Source: Prorocentrum cordatum (Eukaryota > Sar > Dinophyceae > Prorocentrales > Prorocentraceae). Taken from it: a DNA stretch of 64,000 nucleotides. Both the position numbers and the translations under genes were made by a program. Below the pieces are notes generated by a model that searched no databases, had not been told where the DNA came from, and worked only from the letters and a program-made list of their open reading frames with translations. The stretch is from assembly GCA_963575745.1 (NCBI GenBank), contig CAUYUJ010014271.1:258820-322819 (forward strand), written 5' to 3'. Numbering within the stretch: the first letter of the stretch is position 1; the number at the start of each line of letters is the position of its first letter. Below are positions 11,331 to 23,010 of this stretch, in pieces.

Positions 11331-11629
11331 CTGCCTGTGGGGGCTGTTCGATACGTTTGCTCTGCCGCGCTTCGCGCAGGCACGGCCTGGCCCGTCCACG
11401 TGCGAGCGTGGCCCACTGCTGGCCCGTGCTCCCGTCCGCGGTTGCACGGCTCGGCCGCCTGGTTGCCCTCCCTCCACAATTCTCCCTCCTCCGCCCCCCC
11501 CTCCCTTTGTCGGATCGATGGGGCCTCCTGGGCCCTCGCGGGGTGGCATCCTGGAGCATCCTGGTACCTCGCGTGGTCTCTTGAGGCCTCTGTGTTGCCT
11601 TGAAGCATCCAGTCTCCAGCGGCCTCCTT

Positions 11630-11750
11630 GAGTTTCACCTCCTCCTGTTCCTCTTCGTGCTCCTGCTCTTGCTCCTGCTCCTGCCCCTGCTCCTCGCCCT
11701 TCTCCCCCTCCTTCTCCTCCTCCTTCTCCTCTTGCTCCCTCGATTTTCTG
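11630..11750. repeat. Imperfect CTCCTG/CTCCTT hexamer tract
   Basis: A pyrimidine-rich array of CTCCTG, CTCCTC and CTCCTT variants on the plus strand. No coding meaning. Confidence 0.85.
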
Positions 11751-13860
11751 CCACCCACAAGGGCAACCGACGACATCCGAACACAAGATGGCGACGGAAC
11801 CCAGCTCGCCACTGAAAGGGCAGAGGCACAGACAGGACTTCCGGGAGGCCTGGAATCGAGCGAAAAGCCAGTCGATCAAGTCAAAAGACGGTTGGCCAAG
11901 TCCAAATCGACAATCACGTCTGGCTTGTCTGGGCGCCTGCCCTCATGGAGCTGCCCCTTCACCCTCCCCCGCACTACCCCGCACCCACCGCACACCCTCC
12001 TTCCTGTCCGCCTCGTCTTCGGCATCGGAGTTCTTGGAATAGCCCCATAGAAAAAGGCCTAGAATGGGACCAAGAAGGCAGCCAGAACGTCCTCAACTGT
12101 ATGCCATTTGTTGCGGTTGGTCTGGAAGCATTCACGGTGTCCTCCTCCGACTCTCTTGGAACCCTCGCGGGATCATCTCAGGGCTCAAGGATAGCCTCAG
12201 GAGGGCTCCCAAGATAGCTTCAATACGAGTGCAAGAGGGCCTCCAGAGCATGTATGGCGAAAGTCCTTGGAGGGCCACTGGTACTGATTCCGCGCACTGC
12301 TTGATGCTGCGCAGGCAAGCGTGGATGGAGGGCCATGTGTACTGGCTCTGGTTTTGGCAAAAAACTGGGTATCGTCATCTATGAGCATGCATACATGCAT
12401 GCATGCATACACATGTTCACATATTTGTGTGTGCGTATGAGCCATCGCTTCGCTTTCAAGGCAGGGCTTCGAGTTGCAATTGTTTGTGGCCAGCTGAGCT
12501 TGCTCTGGTTTGACATCGGCGCCGGATCTGTGAATGATGATGATTGATGTGCGCACAGGATATAGCAAGGGATGCTTGTGTTCACGATTTATGTTTTGAT
12601 ATACGTATGTATGTATATCGTATGTGTGTGAAGCCCCATACTTACGTATTGTCATACGCTTACACTGAGGGCTCGAACCTACTTCTCTTAACGCCACGCC
12701 AAGAGCCCAACAACACCCCAATGACAAATGACAACTTCCACGCCCCAGCCTGGCCGCGTCAGCGGGCGCGCGGTCCCTGGTGTGGGCGATTCTGCCTTGG
12801 ACGTCTTCAACATCTGCCTGGTTTGGCCCCTGCTTGGTCGCGTGGCGCCACGCAGCACCCTGCAGGAGGTCGGAGCCCGTCGCCGCTTGATCTCGAACGC
12901 TGGTAAGGTGATCCAGGAAGTCCAGAACTTCAAGTGCCTCAATTCGAACACTGTCACTATCATCTGAAGAAGTCCGACCATAACGGGCGCCTCCTGTCCG
13001 GCGCGCCGATATGCACGCCGTTGGTACCAACACAATCCGACATGAAACGTGGAGAACACGCCACCCTCTGGGCCGCTCCTTAATCCGTGCCCGAAACGGT
13101 CCACCTTCCCGTGTCACGGCACTTCTGAGGCTCAAGGCAGAAAAAGGGAGAGGAAGAGGAAGAGGACCCATTACTCCAATGACTCCGCCGAGTAAACGGC
13201 CACGAACTCGAATTGGGAAAGCACAGCTGAATACAGAAGCAAGAGGCACATGTCCAAGAGCGCACCTCGATGCCTAGAGGTAAGGGAAGAACGATGCATC
13301 GCCAGCGGGAGAGCGGCAAGGTGGATGCCGCTTGAGATGCGAAAACTTCATCGGGATGGAGGAGGGCGGAACGGGGAAATAGGAACGCGAGCTGCGCGGG
13401 AGGGAGATGTTTAGGAGGCGCTGGATACGGACAATGTCCAAGATGGTTGCCTCTCCAGAGCTCATGCAATCAGCTAGACCGCATGTCTGCGGCTTCAAAT
13501 CATTTGCCAAACAGCGCGCGCTGCTCACGTGCACGGCCGCTCCGCAGGTGCCCCGCAGTCACACGCGCGCCGAGTACCTCGTGGGCGTGTGCCGACGGAG
13601 CGGACATCTGCGGAGGGCCCGAGACCTCTGGAATGGCCCAGAGGACAGTCAGACATCTCCCGGGCGCGCCGACGAGGGGGGCCAGGAATAAGGGCGGGGT
13701 GCGCATCATGGCCCAGGGCATTTGCGCAGATGAGAGGGGCCAGGGGGCGTGCTGAAAGAGTCAGAAGAAGGATTATGATAATATTTAGATGAAGAAGAAT
13801 CATCCGAAGAATGAGGAAACGAAGGGGCCATGGAATCTGGGAGACGCCATCGGCCTGGCC
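11751..13860. other. No recognised gene; CATGCATG tract inside
   Basis: The longest open frame is 350 codons on the minus strand (13249-12197). Part of it has natural-looking composition (an acidic SSDDSDSVRIEALEVLDFLDHL segment near 12950) but it runs through a CATGCATACATGCATG tract at 12385-12420 and I recognise no domain, so I do not call it a gene. A short inverted repeat GGGCTC...GAGCCC lies at about 12669-12709. Confidence 0.35.
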
Positions 13861-13867
13861 AGGATGT

Positions 13868-13873
13868 CCACAC

Positions 13874-13911
<38 letters not shown>
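13868..13911. repeat. (CA)n microsatellite
   Basis: About 44 bp of CACACA with one CGCA interruption. Confidence 0.95.
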
Positions 13912-13913
<2 letters not shown>

Positions 13914-15547
13914 CTGGTCCTTACCCCCCTCTTGAGCGTCCCTGGTATCCGTCTGAGCTCTCCTTGCGCCACCAGGCCCGCGTGCAGCGAATTGAACTGG
14001 ATCGGCCTGCCGGATCTGGCGTGCCCTGGCAGCGAATGATGCAGTGGACGGGGTGCAGCGAAGCCTGTGCCACCAATGCCCAGCATTGAGCCCTTGGCCT
14101 CTGCCTGCAAAAAAAGAAGGGCTGCACCCCGCTAACGAGAGCGAGTCGCCGATCAACTATCGGCCTGTGCTGACTGTCCGGTGCAGCTGGCAGCACGGCG
14201 GCTGACAGCGGTGTACATTTCAACTCCGTTGAACTGTTAAGACGTGGCGTATGCCGCGTAAGGAAGAGGAAGCGAAGTGGTGTGGAGTCGACGTGGTGTA
14301 GTCTGCTGCCGTCGGCGTTGATCTTCTTCGGAGGTTGCCAAGGAGGACCCAAGACGTCTCCAAGCTCACCATTGCTTGCCTCTCTTGAGCGAGCCACTGA
14401 GGTCACGGTAACGATAAGATCATGGATTTCCGAAAACGGCCCCGGATTCAGAAATTCCGGTTCTGAATTTAGTAAACTGGCTTTTGCGTTTACTAAATGA
14501 TGTGTTGTCTTGTTTTGATTCGGCGGCTGAACTTCATACATCCATGTCTTACTTAACTGCATCAGAAGTTCCTCAATCAAACATTTTAATAACGCGCGTT
14601 CATTCGTTACCATGACCGATGTTAACTGGTGACTTGTTTCACTACATACTCTTACACACAACCACGCGCGCGCTTGTCGCGCCCCTAGGTTCCAGCGCGC
14701 TTAAGCTCTGCCCTAGAAGAATACACGCGCATCCCACTACAACGTCCGATCGTACGCCAATCCGATCGCACATTGATACGTAAATCCAACCGTCCAGAAT
14801 CCATCAATACCTCCATCCAGCCCGGACTTGCTTCAACAAACTGTAAATATCGTAACTTGCGCCGAGAACCGAGGTTCGAGATGTCCTTTGCTTTGGGCGT
14901 CTGAGGGCCCATACCAGGTCCCGGGACCGAAAGAAAACGATTTGGGGTGGAAAGTTTGCCAGGACGGACCTCCTCCGTGCTGCTCCTCCTCCTTCTCCTT
15001 TTCCCGCTCCTCCGCCTCCACCTCCCCAGAACTCCGACGACGTTTGTTGAACATGCTGTCCCTCGGAGATCTGGACCCCTTCCCAGGATCGGTTCTGAGT
15101 AATTGTTTCACGGTCCTGGGGCCCCGTGAAGGCCCCTGGAAGCCGAAAGTTGCCCAAAGCCGTCCGTCCGTCGTGACATTTTCCGCAACGAGAGGAGGTG
15201 GGAGTCCTTCTGCTGCTGCTCCGCCTCCAATTGAAAAGGGGAAAACGGGTGCAACGAATTCGATCAGCAGGGCACAGCACGAGAATGGGTGCGACCAGAC
15301 CGCGCCCCCTCTCCTCTTCCCTGGCGACTCCCGCGGATGAGTAGGCGGTGGAAGGGAGAAACCAAGGACCAGCGACATGTTTTTTCGACTGGCCTTTTTT
15401 TTGCGAGTTGGGCCTCCTTGGCGTGGCATCGTGCCCCAGGACCATCCAAAGATGGGGTGGAAGCTCGCCCTGGGAATGGGTCGTGGTCTCTGGGACCGCG
15501 CATTGAAACAATCATATTGCCAGACGTTTGGTGTTTGGTGAGGCGAG
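13912..15547. other. No recognisable gene; small AT-rich hairpin
   Basis: No protein motif was seen. At 14467-14498 ATTTAGTAAAC and GTTTACTAAAT form an 11-bp perfect inverted repeat with a 10-base loop, in a locally AT-rich segment. From about 14900 to 15230 the text shares phrases (GTCCCGGGACCGAAA, CGTCGTGACATTTTC) with repeats near 48.1 and 58.3 kb, so this is probably diverged dispersed repeat DNA. Confidence 0.4.
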
Positions 15548-15610
15548 GGAGGAGGAGGAGGAGGAGGAGGAGGAGGAGGAGGAGGAGGAGGAGGAGGAGG
15601 AGGAGGAGGA
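15548..15610. repeat. (GGA)n microsatellite
   Basis: About 60 bp of uninterrupted GGA on the plus strand. Confidence 0.97.
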
Positions 15611-16384
15611 AGGAAGCCACTCCCCGTGTGAGGACGCACCGGATACCGTGTCCCGAGCGCGCGCCTGGCGCCGCACGACGCGCGAAGGGGCGCTTTGCCG
15701 CAACGCGCCCCCGCGCCGCCCCCGTGGAGGAGGCCTGCTCTGGGCAGCAGCCGGCGGCGAGGGAGGATCTCAATAACATCGGAATCTATGAAACCTATGT
15801 TTCGGCAATGTTCTTCCTCGAGAGTAATTACCGCCCCCACCTCGAGAATGATTACGACCTCCTTCCGCTGAAACCCATGTGTCGGCAATGTTTTGCCTAT
15901 AACGCTGGTTTCCTGGGTTCTGTCTGCAAAGGCGCGCGTGCGCATCACAAAGCAAGCGGGGGGCGTGAGAAGGAGCAGGCCTTCTCAGAAGATTCGGACG
16001 CCCCCCGGTCTTCGGAGAAGTTCTCTGGGCCTCCCCCGAAGGCACGCAGGGGCTTCTCGGAAGGCCTCGCGCCCTCTGAGACGCCCCGCCGCCTTCCGAG
16101 AAGGCCTTCTCCTTCCCACTTTCCCCCCCCTCGCTCGCCGCCGCGACAGGCGCGCACTGGTGCTGGCCCAGAGGGAGTCGGGCGTGCGCTCGGCCTCGCA
16201 TCGGCGCACGCGCGCCCTCTGGACAACCGGAGCCCTCCCCGCGCGGAGACCTTGGCTGCGCCGGCCGACCCCTCCCATGTGGGGCTGGCAGCGCCCATCC
16301 CCACTTCGAGGGGGCACGCTGGGAGAGCGAATCACCTCGCCCTGTCCCAGGAGGGGTTGGGATGGTTCTGGGGGTGATGATCTC
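15611..16384. other. No recognisable gene; local duplications
   Basis: CGGCAATGTT with its flanks occurs twice about 82 bp apart (near 15800 and 15882), and CCTCGAGA-TATTAC-type text twice about 23 bp apart, a nested small duplication. From 15980 to 16110 variants of CTTCTCGGAAGGC/GCCTTCTCAGAAG alternate in both orientations. Confidence 0.4.
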
Positions 16385-16520
16385 CCAGACGTGCGATGCC
16401 TTGCTTTGTTCAAGACGGGGCCCCTGAAAACCCCGAACCATTCCCCACGGCTGGTTTTTCATTCAGGGTCGTTGTGGAAGGTCCTGGGGCCCCGCAAGGG
16501 CTCCCGGAGTCCGAAAACGG
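16385..16520 (+). repeat. Dispersed repeat, copy 1 (second copy 32863-32975)
   Basis: The segment starting CAGACGTGCGATGCC and continuing through TTTTTCATTCAGGGTCGTT to GGTCCTGGGGCC matches, with gaps, the segment at 32863-32975 (ACGTGCGACGTCC..., TTTTCCATCCTGAGTCGTT, GGTCCCGAGGCC). It is a non-coding dispersed repeat of unknown class. Confidence 0.5.
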
Positions 16521-17084
16521 CCGACCCACACCCACGACTTTTGCAGAGCGCGAGCATGTCCGGGGATGGCTCTGGGGGTGATGGTCTGCGGATGGCTCTG
16601 GAGGTGATGGTCTGCGGCCCAGGCCTCGACGCGCTGCTGTCTGCGCGCCCCAGCGACTGCGTTTTGTGGGCAGCGGGCTGAGGCGGACAGGCCTGCAGGC
16701 TGAGCGGGAGGGAATGGGGCTTGCGGAAAGGGCAGGGCTGGGCCGACCCTGACGCGCGCCGCGCGGCGCCCTGACGCGTCTTGAATGACAAGTTGCAGGG
16801 CGAGAGGAATGCCATGATGCTACTGGCTCGTGATGCGCTCTTGGGATTCCTGGGCTTCTGGTGGTCCTCGGCCACTCGTGCTTGGCCATTCGTCGATGGC
16901 CGCGCGGGATGACATGAAAGTGGAATCTTGGAGCGCGTCATGGTCATTACCTCTCGCTCCTCTGAAATAGCTGGAGGCCTCCGCGACAGGCCCAGAACAA
17001 GATGGGGCCGGAGGCTCGCACCGCATGGCCGATGCATCGCCGTTGTACCAGCGATGTCGGGACGAAACAGATTGCCTCCAGATC

Positions 17085-17118
17085 GCGCCGCATCGCCGAT
17101 GCATCGGCGATGCGGCGC
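17085..17118. repeat. Perfect 34-bp palindrome
   Basis: GCGCCGCATCGCCGATG is followed immediately by its exact reverse complement, with no spacer, centred on ATGCAT. Shorter echoes (GGCCGATGCATCGCC) occur about 65 bp upstream. The palindrome could extrude a cruciform or be a dimeric protein site. Confidence 0.95.
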
Positions 17119-17193
17119 AATCCTCCGACCCCACACGCTCGGGCCACGCCTTCGGAGACCACGACTAACGAGGGCCATCAGAACTAGCGTTGG

Positions 17194-17346
17194 GTCGGGC
17201 ATGTCCCCCATAGAGGGGGATTTTGGACGAAAGATAAGACATAATCAAAAAGTATTCCAAATGCACTCAAAGATGGCAAAACAAATCGTCCCCAGACTAT
17301 TTTTTACTATTTTCGAATATTCCTCTTGTAGAGGGACGTGCCCGAC
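17194..17346. mobile_element. MITE-like foldback element, family 2, copy 1
   Basis: 153 bp bounded by inverted ends: GTCGGGCATGTCCCCCATAG on the left, and on the right the reverse complement of GTCGGGCACGTCCCTCTACA. The AT-rich interior (AAAGATAAGACATAATC) contrasts with the GC-rich surroundings. A diverged second copy lies at 33881-34037 with the same ends and a similar interior. It has no coding capacity, so it would be mobilised in trans by an unidentified transposase. No clear target-site duplication was seen. Confidence 0.72.
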
Positions 17347-17458
17347 TTAAAACTGGCGGGCCAGGCGGCGAGCTCTTGGGGCTCCCCTGCCACGGCGAGG
17401 CTGCCAGTCAGTCCTCGAAGACCAGCAGCCTGCGATAGGGGGGGCACGTACCGTCGGG

Positions 17459-17640
17459 GCGTTGACCTAAGGAACCCTAAATAAGGAACAGGGCCCCTTC
17501 CTCCCATAAGTTGAGCTTCGATTTCCCATGGGAAACCTCAGGAAAACAGAAGGCAAACTGCAGAACAATCAAGGAACACCGAGCCCCTCCCCAACGAAAA
17601 GGGTTCCTTCTGCAGGGCCCCGGTTGTAAGTGCGAGGCGG
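17459..17640 (+). repeat. Dispersed repeat family 5, copy 1
   Basis: The segment beginning GGCGTTGACCTAAGGAACCC and running through GAGCTTCGATTTCCCATGGG, GGAAAACAGAAGGCAAACTG and AACGAAAAGGGTTCC recurs as a full copy at 36905-37080 and a short copy at 36690-36765. AAGGAACCCT near the left and AGGGTTCCTT near the right form an inverted pair, so it may be another foldback element. Confidence 0.7.
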
Positions 17641-18246
17641 GGTTTTATATCCATATCCACCGCCTGGGAACCGACGTCCTGGTGCCCCAGCGGGCGGTGG
17701 GTATGGATACACTTCGGCCCCGAGGGGCCCGAACATGTCCACATCCACCGCCTGCCGAGGCTCCGAAGACTGACCCTCCAGACGGTGGTCATGGATAAAT
17801 TCCCGCCTCGGAGCAAGAGGGAGACGGGCTCAGGGGTGGGAATATCGGGCGGGAATCGGAGATGCAGCCACGGCACTGCCAGAAGGAGCGCTGGACAAGG
17901 AACGAGACCCCTTCGTTCAGAACCAAGTCGTGCATTTCTAAGAAGCGGCCGAGCCCCTTTCGGGAGGCGTTCCCTCGTCGTTGCCTCTCGTTCTCCCTCT
18001 GCCGAAGCATCCTGGCCAGAGTTGCGAGGGAACGCAAGCAGACCCAAGGAACCACCAGGCCCATCCCGAGCCCGAAGTGGACCGCATTTCAGCGCCACGA
18101 CTGCACCCTCGCAGGTGGATGGGCGATAGCCCCCCGCTGGCGAATGCGCATATGGGCCTGCGCGGGATGGGCAACCGGGGCGCCAGATCGACGAGGAATG
18201 GGCGACTGGGGGTCGTTGCTTCCCCCCCCCAGTTCACCTCCCTCCC

Positions 18247-18338
18247 CCTTCCTCCTCCTCCTCCTCCTCCTCCTCCTCCTCCTCCTCCTCCTCCTCCTCC
18301 TCCTCCTCCTCCTCCTCCTCCTCCTCCTCCTCCTCCTC
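18247..18338. repeat. (TCC)n microsatellite
   Basis: About 90 bp of pure TCC on the plus strand. Confidence 0.97.
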
Positions 18339-19860
18339 CCACCCGAGGCTGCGTACCCCCCCCTGGCGTTGCCCCTGGAGCCTGCAGTGGTCGCCACAGC
18401 AGTCCTCGGGCAGCAGCGCCGGGGCCCCGCACGGCGGCCCGCCGCCCGTCTCGGGGCTGCCGGCGGCAGCACCGGCGGGGGGCGACGGCGAGAAGCCGCC
18501 GCGGCAGCGGGCCCTCCCAGCGATGGAGGGGCTGCCCAGGCCTCGGTGGTCGGCATGCGTGGCGCACGAGACTTCGGCGGTGGACGAACCTCCCTTCAAT
18601 CAACCACCCTTTGGCGGAAACGGCCTGGGACCGAAACCGACGGACCGGGACCCGCAAAAATGACGGCCGCGACGCCCTGTCGCGAACCGAAAACGGCCAA
18701 TTCACTAACCGACGTGTCAGGGTAGGAGGTCTATCATCCTCCGAAGAGTGTAGACAACCGATGCGAGCTCAGACATCCACCGTCTCGAGCAGCAGCCAAG
18801 GCGGGAGCTCTCCCGAGGAGGTCTTCGGCCACTCTCACGCAACTTCTGGGGGCCGAAGTCGGGCTCTGGGCCGTCAGGAAGACTACTCAGGATGAAAAGC
18901 CCCACCACGGCGGAAGGGTCAGAACTTCTGTGGACATCGTTTTACAAAGAGATAACTTGACTCAACATCGGATGCTAAGGGATCCGTGGCCCCAGAGCTC
19001 CAGACGGCTGCCCCTGGATGAATTCGCGCTCCAGATCTATGTTTGATGGCCCCGGGTTCCGAAACCGGCCTTGGAGGCCGAATCGCTGATACACGCCAGG
19101 AATGAACAACTCATTCGCTGAGATCCGACGTGACGAATCCATGCAACCTCGTGGAAACCGTAGCCCTCGGCACCATCTCTCCGCGACACTTCTCCAGGCG
19201 TGTCGACCCGCACGGGTGCCGTGATCAGACAGCTGGGCGACAGCGAAGGCGCCTGGCGTGAAACAAAATGCAACGCTTGGATTTCGAGGACCCTTCGGGC
19301 CCATACCTCCGACGTCGTGACATCTACGTCTTTTCTCAGAGCGGGCCCCCAAAGGTCTGGACCCCTTGCACGGGGCTGGCGTTTTCCTCCCGAGGTGCCG
19401 ACTTCCGGTCCTGGGGTTTCGCGAGGGCCCCCGGAGGCCGAAGGCTGTAGAGAACCTCTCGTCGCGTGTTTTTACGACGCGGGGGGTCGACCAATATCTG
19501 TCAAACTCGATCCACGGACCCCTCCTGTGGTCCATCCTGGCCAATTTCTCGAGCTGCGCCCAGCCGTGACGACGAGAGCCACCAGAAACGCCCAAACACC
19601 TGGACCTTCGGCCTCTCGATTCCAGAGGGGTTCGCTCTCGGCGAAGCGCACCTGCTGGAGAGCAGCCTGGAGTTGGAACACATGCAGGGACCGACGAAAA
19701 CGTCCACCAACCTCAAACAACGAACCTCGAGCGACAAGGAGGAAGCGAGGGGATGTCGAACTTCTCGGGCTGCGTCCAGCCGCAACGACGACAACCGCCA
19801 GGAGCGTCCAGGCATCTCGACCCTCGGCCTCTCGATCCCACAGGCAGGGAGCCTAGTGAG
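18339..19860. other. No recognisable gene
   Basis: GC-rich DNA with diverged dispersed-repeat phrases (GGTCCTGGGGTTTCGCGAGG, CCCCCGGAGGCCGAAGG near 19410-19445). No motif was found in any frame. Confidence 0.4.
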
Positions 19861-20056
19861 CAGGAGAAGGAGGAGGAGGAGGAGGAGGAGGAGGAGGAGC
19901 AAGAGGACGAGCAGGAGGAAAAGAACGCAGGAACAGGAGGAACTGGTCACCCCGAATCCTCGCGAACTCGCCCGACGGTGTGTGTGTGTGTGTGTGTGTG
20001 CGTGTGTGCGTGTGTGCGTGTGTGCGTGTGTGCGTGTGTGCATGTGCATGTGCGTG

Positions 20057-20092
<36 letters not shown>

Positions 20093-20218
20093 TGTGTGTG
20101 CGTGTGCGTGTGTGTGTGTGCGTGTGTGTGCGTGTGTGTGCGTGTGTGTGCGTGTGTGTGCGTGTGTGTGCGTGTGTGTGCGTGTGTGTGTGTGTGTGTG
20201 CGCGTGTGCGTGTGCATG
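19861..20218. repeat. GGA tract followed by a 240-bp TG/CG-TG array
   Basis: 19865-19905 is GGA-rich. 19978-20218 is an alternating purine-pyrimidine array with internal order: TGTGTGCG units, then a GTGC run (20058-20095), then a regular 10-base unit CGTGTGTGTG (about 20100-20195). This is a classic Z-DNA-prone sequence. The open frames across it are artefacts. Confidence 0.95.
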
Positions 20219-21289
20219 TCACCGCACCGTGCGGGACTTCCGAGAGGACGTCTGGCTCCCCTCCTCCGTGAGCGCCTGTCGGAGGAGGGCCTGCCGAGAG
20301 GACGGCGGCCCTCCTGGCCCCACACCCGCTCAGATCGGCTTCGGGCCCCTCCCGGGGTCCGTCCTGCAGTCGGACCCGATTGGAGAGGACGCGCGGCAGG
20401 ACACAAGACCCTTCCGAGGGCAACGTTGCCACAAGAATGCGAAAGGGCACGGGTCAAGCGACCCAGGACACGAGGGTACCCTCAATGTGGCAGGGTCGAC
20501 CTACTAATCAGAGCCGACTGCAGCCCGTTCCTCGGGGCGGGTCTGGCAGAGGCGACGAAAAAGCCTCCTGAAGGCACCGCAGAGAGCCAAACGTGCCGGG
20601 GAAGGCCCGCCCTCCGGTGCGGGTCCGGCCGAGGCGACGGGACGCCTCCGGAGGGCCAGACGAGGACGAGGGACGCCAGGGAGGGCCGCCGCTGTCTCGG
20701 CTGGCTCCCCCCCCTCCGAGCGAGCGTCTGAGGCTGGGGCACGCCACGGGCGTCCAGGCGGCGCTGCCAGCGAGCGCTGGCGATCTGCCCCCCCCCCCCC
20801 CGACACGAAAAAGGGCCGCGGCGGCCACCGCCCTCGCAGCCGCCGCCGATCCTCGCCGCGGCCGCCCGCCGTCGATCTGTGCCGTGCCCCGCCGCCGCCC
20901 TCGCCGTCCTCGCCGCCGCTGTCGTCCTCGCCGTCGGCGTCGCCGTCGCCGTCGTATTTTTTGGCATGAAGAGAAAGATCCTGGAGGAAACCGGTCCTGT
21001 CCCCCAGGGCCCCGAGGCCGCTTCTCCGGAACTGCTTTTCGTCCTCGTAGTCCTCTTCTGGCAGCCCCAGGGCCAGGAAGGGGGCCCCAGGAGGCCGAGC
21101 GCGGCGAAAGACAATTTGCGACCCTCTTACGTCTACCCCGATACCCGTGCAGGGCTCGGCCCTGGCCAGAATCCCCAGGCGGATCGAGCCGTGGCGCACC
21201 CAGACACTTGCTGGCTTGCCCGAGAGGGAGACTGTCGAGATGTTGACGACGATGCCCAGTAGCACACGGAGGAGGAGAGGTCCGAGGAT
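20219..21289. other. No recognisable gene; very GC-rich
   Basis: High-GC block with a CCCCCCCCCCCC run near 20790 and a CGCCGTCGC-rich stretch (20870-20955). Long frames on both strands are compositional. The 5' part of element C may start in the last 100 bp. Confidence 0.4.
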
Positions 21290-22654
21290 GTGGTGAACTT
21301 GCAGAAGCTACTTTTCTCTTGGAGAGTTGTGGGTATCCCGAAGAAGTGTGGAGCATCGCGACCGATTGGGGTGGCGAGTGTATTGCTGAGAAGTTGGTTG
21401 ACAGCGTGTGAAGAAGCATTTCCCTTCCCGCAGGCAGCCCAGTATGCTTGCAAGACGGAGTCATCAGTGTGTCAAGCTGTGTGTAGTTGGCTGAAAGCGT
21501 GCATCACCGCTCAGGCGGGCATGGAGCGTGACCTCAGCAAGTGCTACGACCAGGTCCCCCACGAGGTGGGGATTGCGTCGCTTCATGCTGCAGATGTGCC
21601 ATCGGACCTGGTGGCGGTATCTTTTGCTGCGTGGACGGGGCCGAGAAGATGTCAGGTGGCCGGGGCTCTTGCTAAGGAGGAGGTGTGGCCATCTCGAGGA
21701 CTGGCGCAGGGCGACTCCTGCGCGCCCAAGGTGCTCTGCTCCGTCTTGGCCCCATGGGAGGTCGAGGGTGAGCAGTTCCTGTTCATGGACGATCGCTCGT
21801 TGGTGTGCGAGTCGGACCAGCAGTTACGCAACGACATCGACATGACCGACCGTTTCGACCTCGAGACGGGGGCCGTGGAGAACAAAGGTAAGCGTCAAGA
21901 ATGGCATCGTGGTGAGTTTCGTCGCATCGAGCATATCGGAGTCGAAGCGGTGCCAGATGATCCCACGGCCCCCGTCACCCCAGCGGGAGGTTGGAGGAAG
22001 GTGTATGCAGCCATCGCCGCCTTGCGACAGCTGCCTGGAAGTTCGAGGACTCGACTACGAGCTGCTGGTGCGTATGTTGTACCGAGATGGCTATGGTGTT
22101 GTCCTGTGTTCACGCTACCACCTGCAGATGTGGCGGCGAAGCTTATGAGTTCAGTATTGCGTACGAGATGTCTCTGGTGGTGTCGTGGCCGCTTTTGGGC
22201 CCTGCATATTCAGTACCATCCAGTCTTTTCTGATGTCCTGACGGCGGCCCGTCGTCTTACAGATTGGGAGATTGACTACAACCCCTGGGTCGAGCACAAC
22301 CTGCAGAACTTCTTCGAGGCTGTGGGCTTGGACTTCGTGCAGTACGACACCGAGGGAGGGGTCAGATTTCAGATGACCGAGGATGAGGATGATCCGAGAG
22401 TGAAGCGTATTTTCCAGAACCGCCGCGGGTTTTGGACTTCTGAAGGTGATCGAGCATTTCATGTTCTACGTGCTGTGTGTCGGCTGAAGGCCTTGACGAA
22501 AGCGACTTCGGCACGACGAGACTACCCTGGAATGGAGGATGTCGATGTGGAGGCCCTCTCGGGCAAAGCTTGGAAGAAGTTCCGTGACGCACTCGCCCCG
22601 AGTGAATGGCAAAAGGTGATGATGATGATATGTATATATATATATGTGTGTGTG
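21290..22654 (+). pseudogene. Reverse transcriptase fragment, element C
   Basis: The frame opens with an RT fingers motif, GIPKKCGASRPIGVAS (residues 15-30). It continues with motif A DLSKCYD (Asp81 and Asp87), motif B SRGLAQGDSCAP (residues 135-146) and motif C FMDD (residues 165-168). All catalytic aspartates are present. No endonuclease was found upstream, so the copy is 5'-truncated, which is usual for LINEs. The IPKK-G-x-x-RPIG segment resembles the corresponding region of element A, which supports a related clade. The frame goes astray inside a GAT/TA microsatellite at 22615-22655, after which the real coding sense continues in another frame. Confidence 0.75.
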
Positions 22655-22655
22655 G
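22615..22655. repeat. (GAT)n(TA)n(TG)n microsatellite inside the RT reading frame
   Basis: TGATGATGATGATATG followed by TATATATATATATG and TGTGTG. It sits exactly where the reading frame of element C changes, so it is the likely cause of the frame break. Confidence 0.9.
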
Positions 22656-23010
22656 AGCGGCCAGCTCCCACACGCGTGGAGGAGATCATGACTTCACTTG
22701 TGACCCGTACTGTCCGTGCTGTGGTGAGGCTTTCTGGCTATCTGTACGTCACTGCGTGACGGAGTGTGCCGCCTTCGCGGATTTCAGAGAGCAGCTGACC
22801 GAGTTTTTTAGTGTGCCTGCGAGCTGGTGGACCTCCCAACCGAGAGTCACTTCGAGCTCTGGGTGGATCACGTATGGCGCACATCGTGTGGCGGAGCGTA
22901 GGTCAGAGTTGATGGTGATGCAAGTCCGAATGGGGATGTACTATGTGGCAACTGCCAAAGGAATGCGACGAGGTGATAGACCGTATGCGAGGGGCCGACT
23001 CTTACCGTGA
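22656..23010 (+). pseudogene. C-terminal CCHC-like finger of element C
   Basis: In the frame that opens at 22606 the sequence after the microsatellite reads SSHTRGGDHDFTCDPYCPCC, then H and C spaced as C-x2-C-x9-H-x4-C (Cys36, Cys39, His49, Cys54 of that frame). This is the finger found downstream of RT in these LINEs. The frame continues to a stop at 23008-23010, with no RNase H. The element's 3' end is probably within the next 150 bp but is not marked by an obvious tail. Confidence 0.6.

Noticed and set aside
12640-12720. tRNA-like T-arm (AGGTTCGAGCCC) on the minus strand
   Set aside because: The arms around it do not pair as a cloverleaf and no anticodon stem is in place; it is part of a GGGCTC...GAGCCC inverted repeat.
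12197-13249. 350-codon minus-strand open frame
   Set aside because: It crosses a CATGCATG tract and a polypurine-coded stretch, and has no recognisable domain; probably a chance frame.
19978-20218. CRISPR-like or telomeric array
   Set aside because: It is a dinucleotide/decanucleotide TG repeat without unique spacers, and not the TTTAGGG telomere unit.
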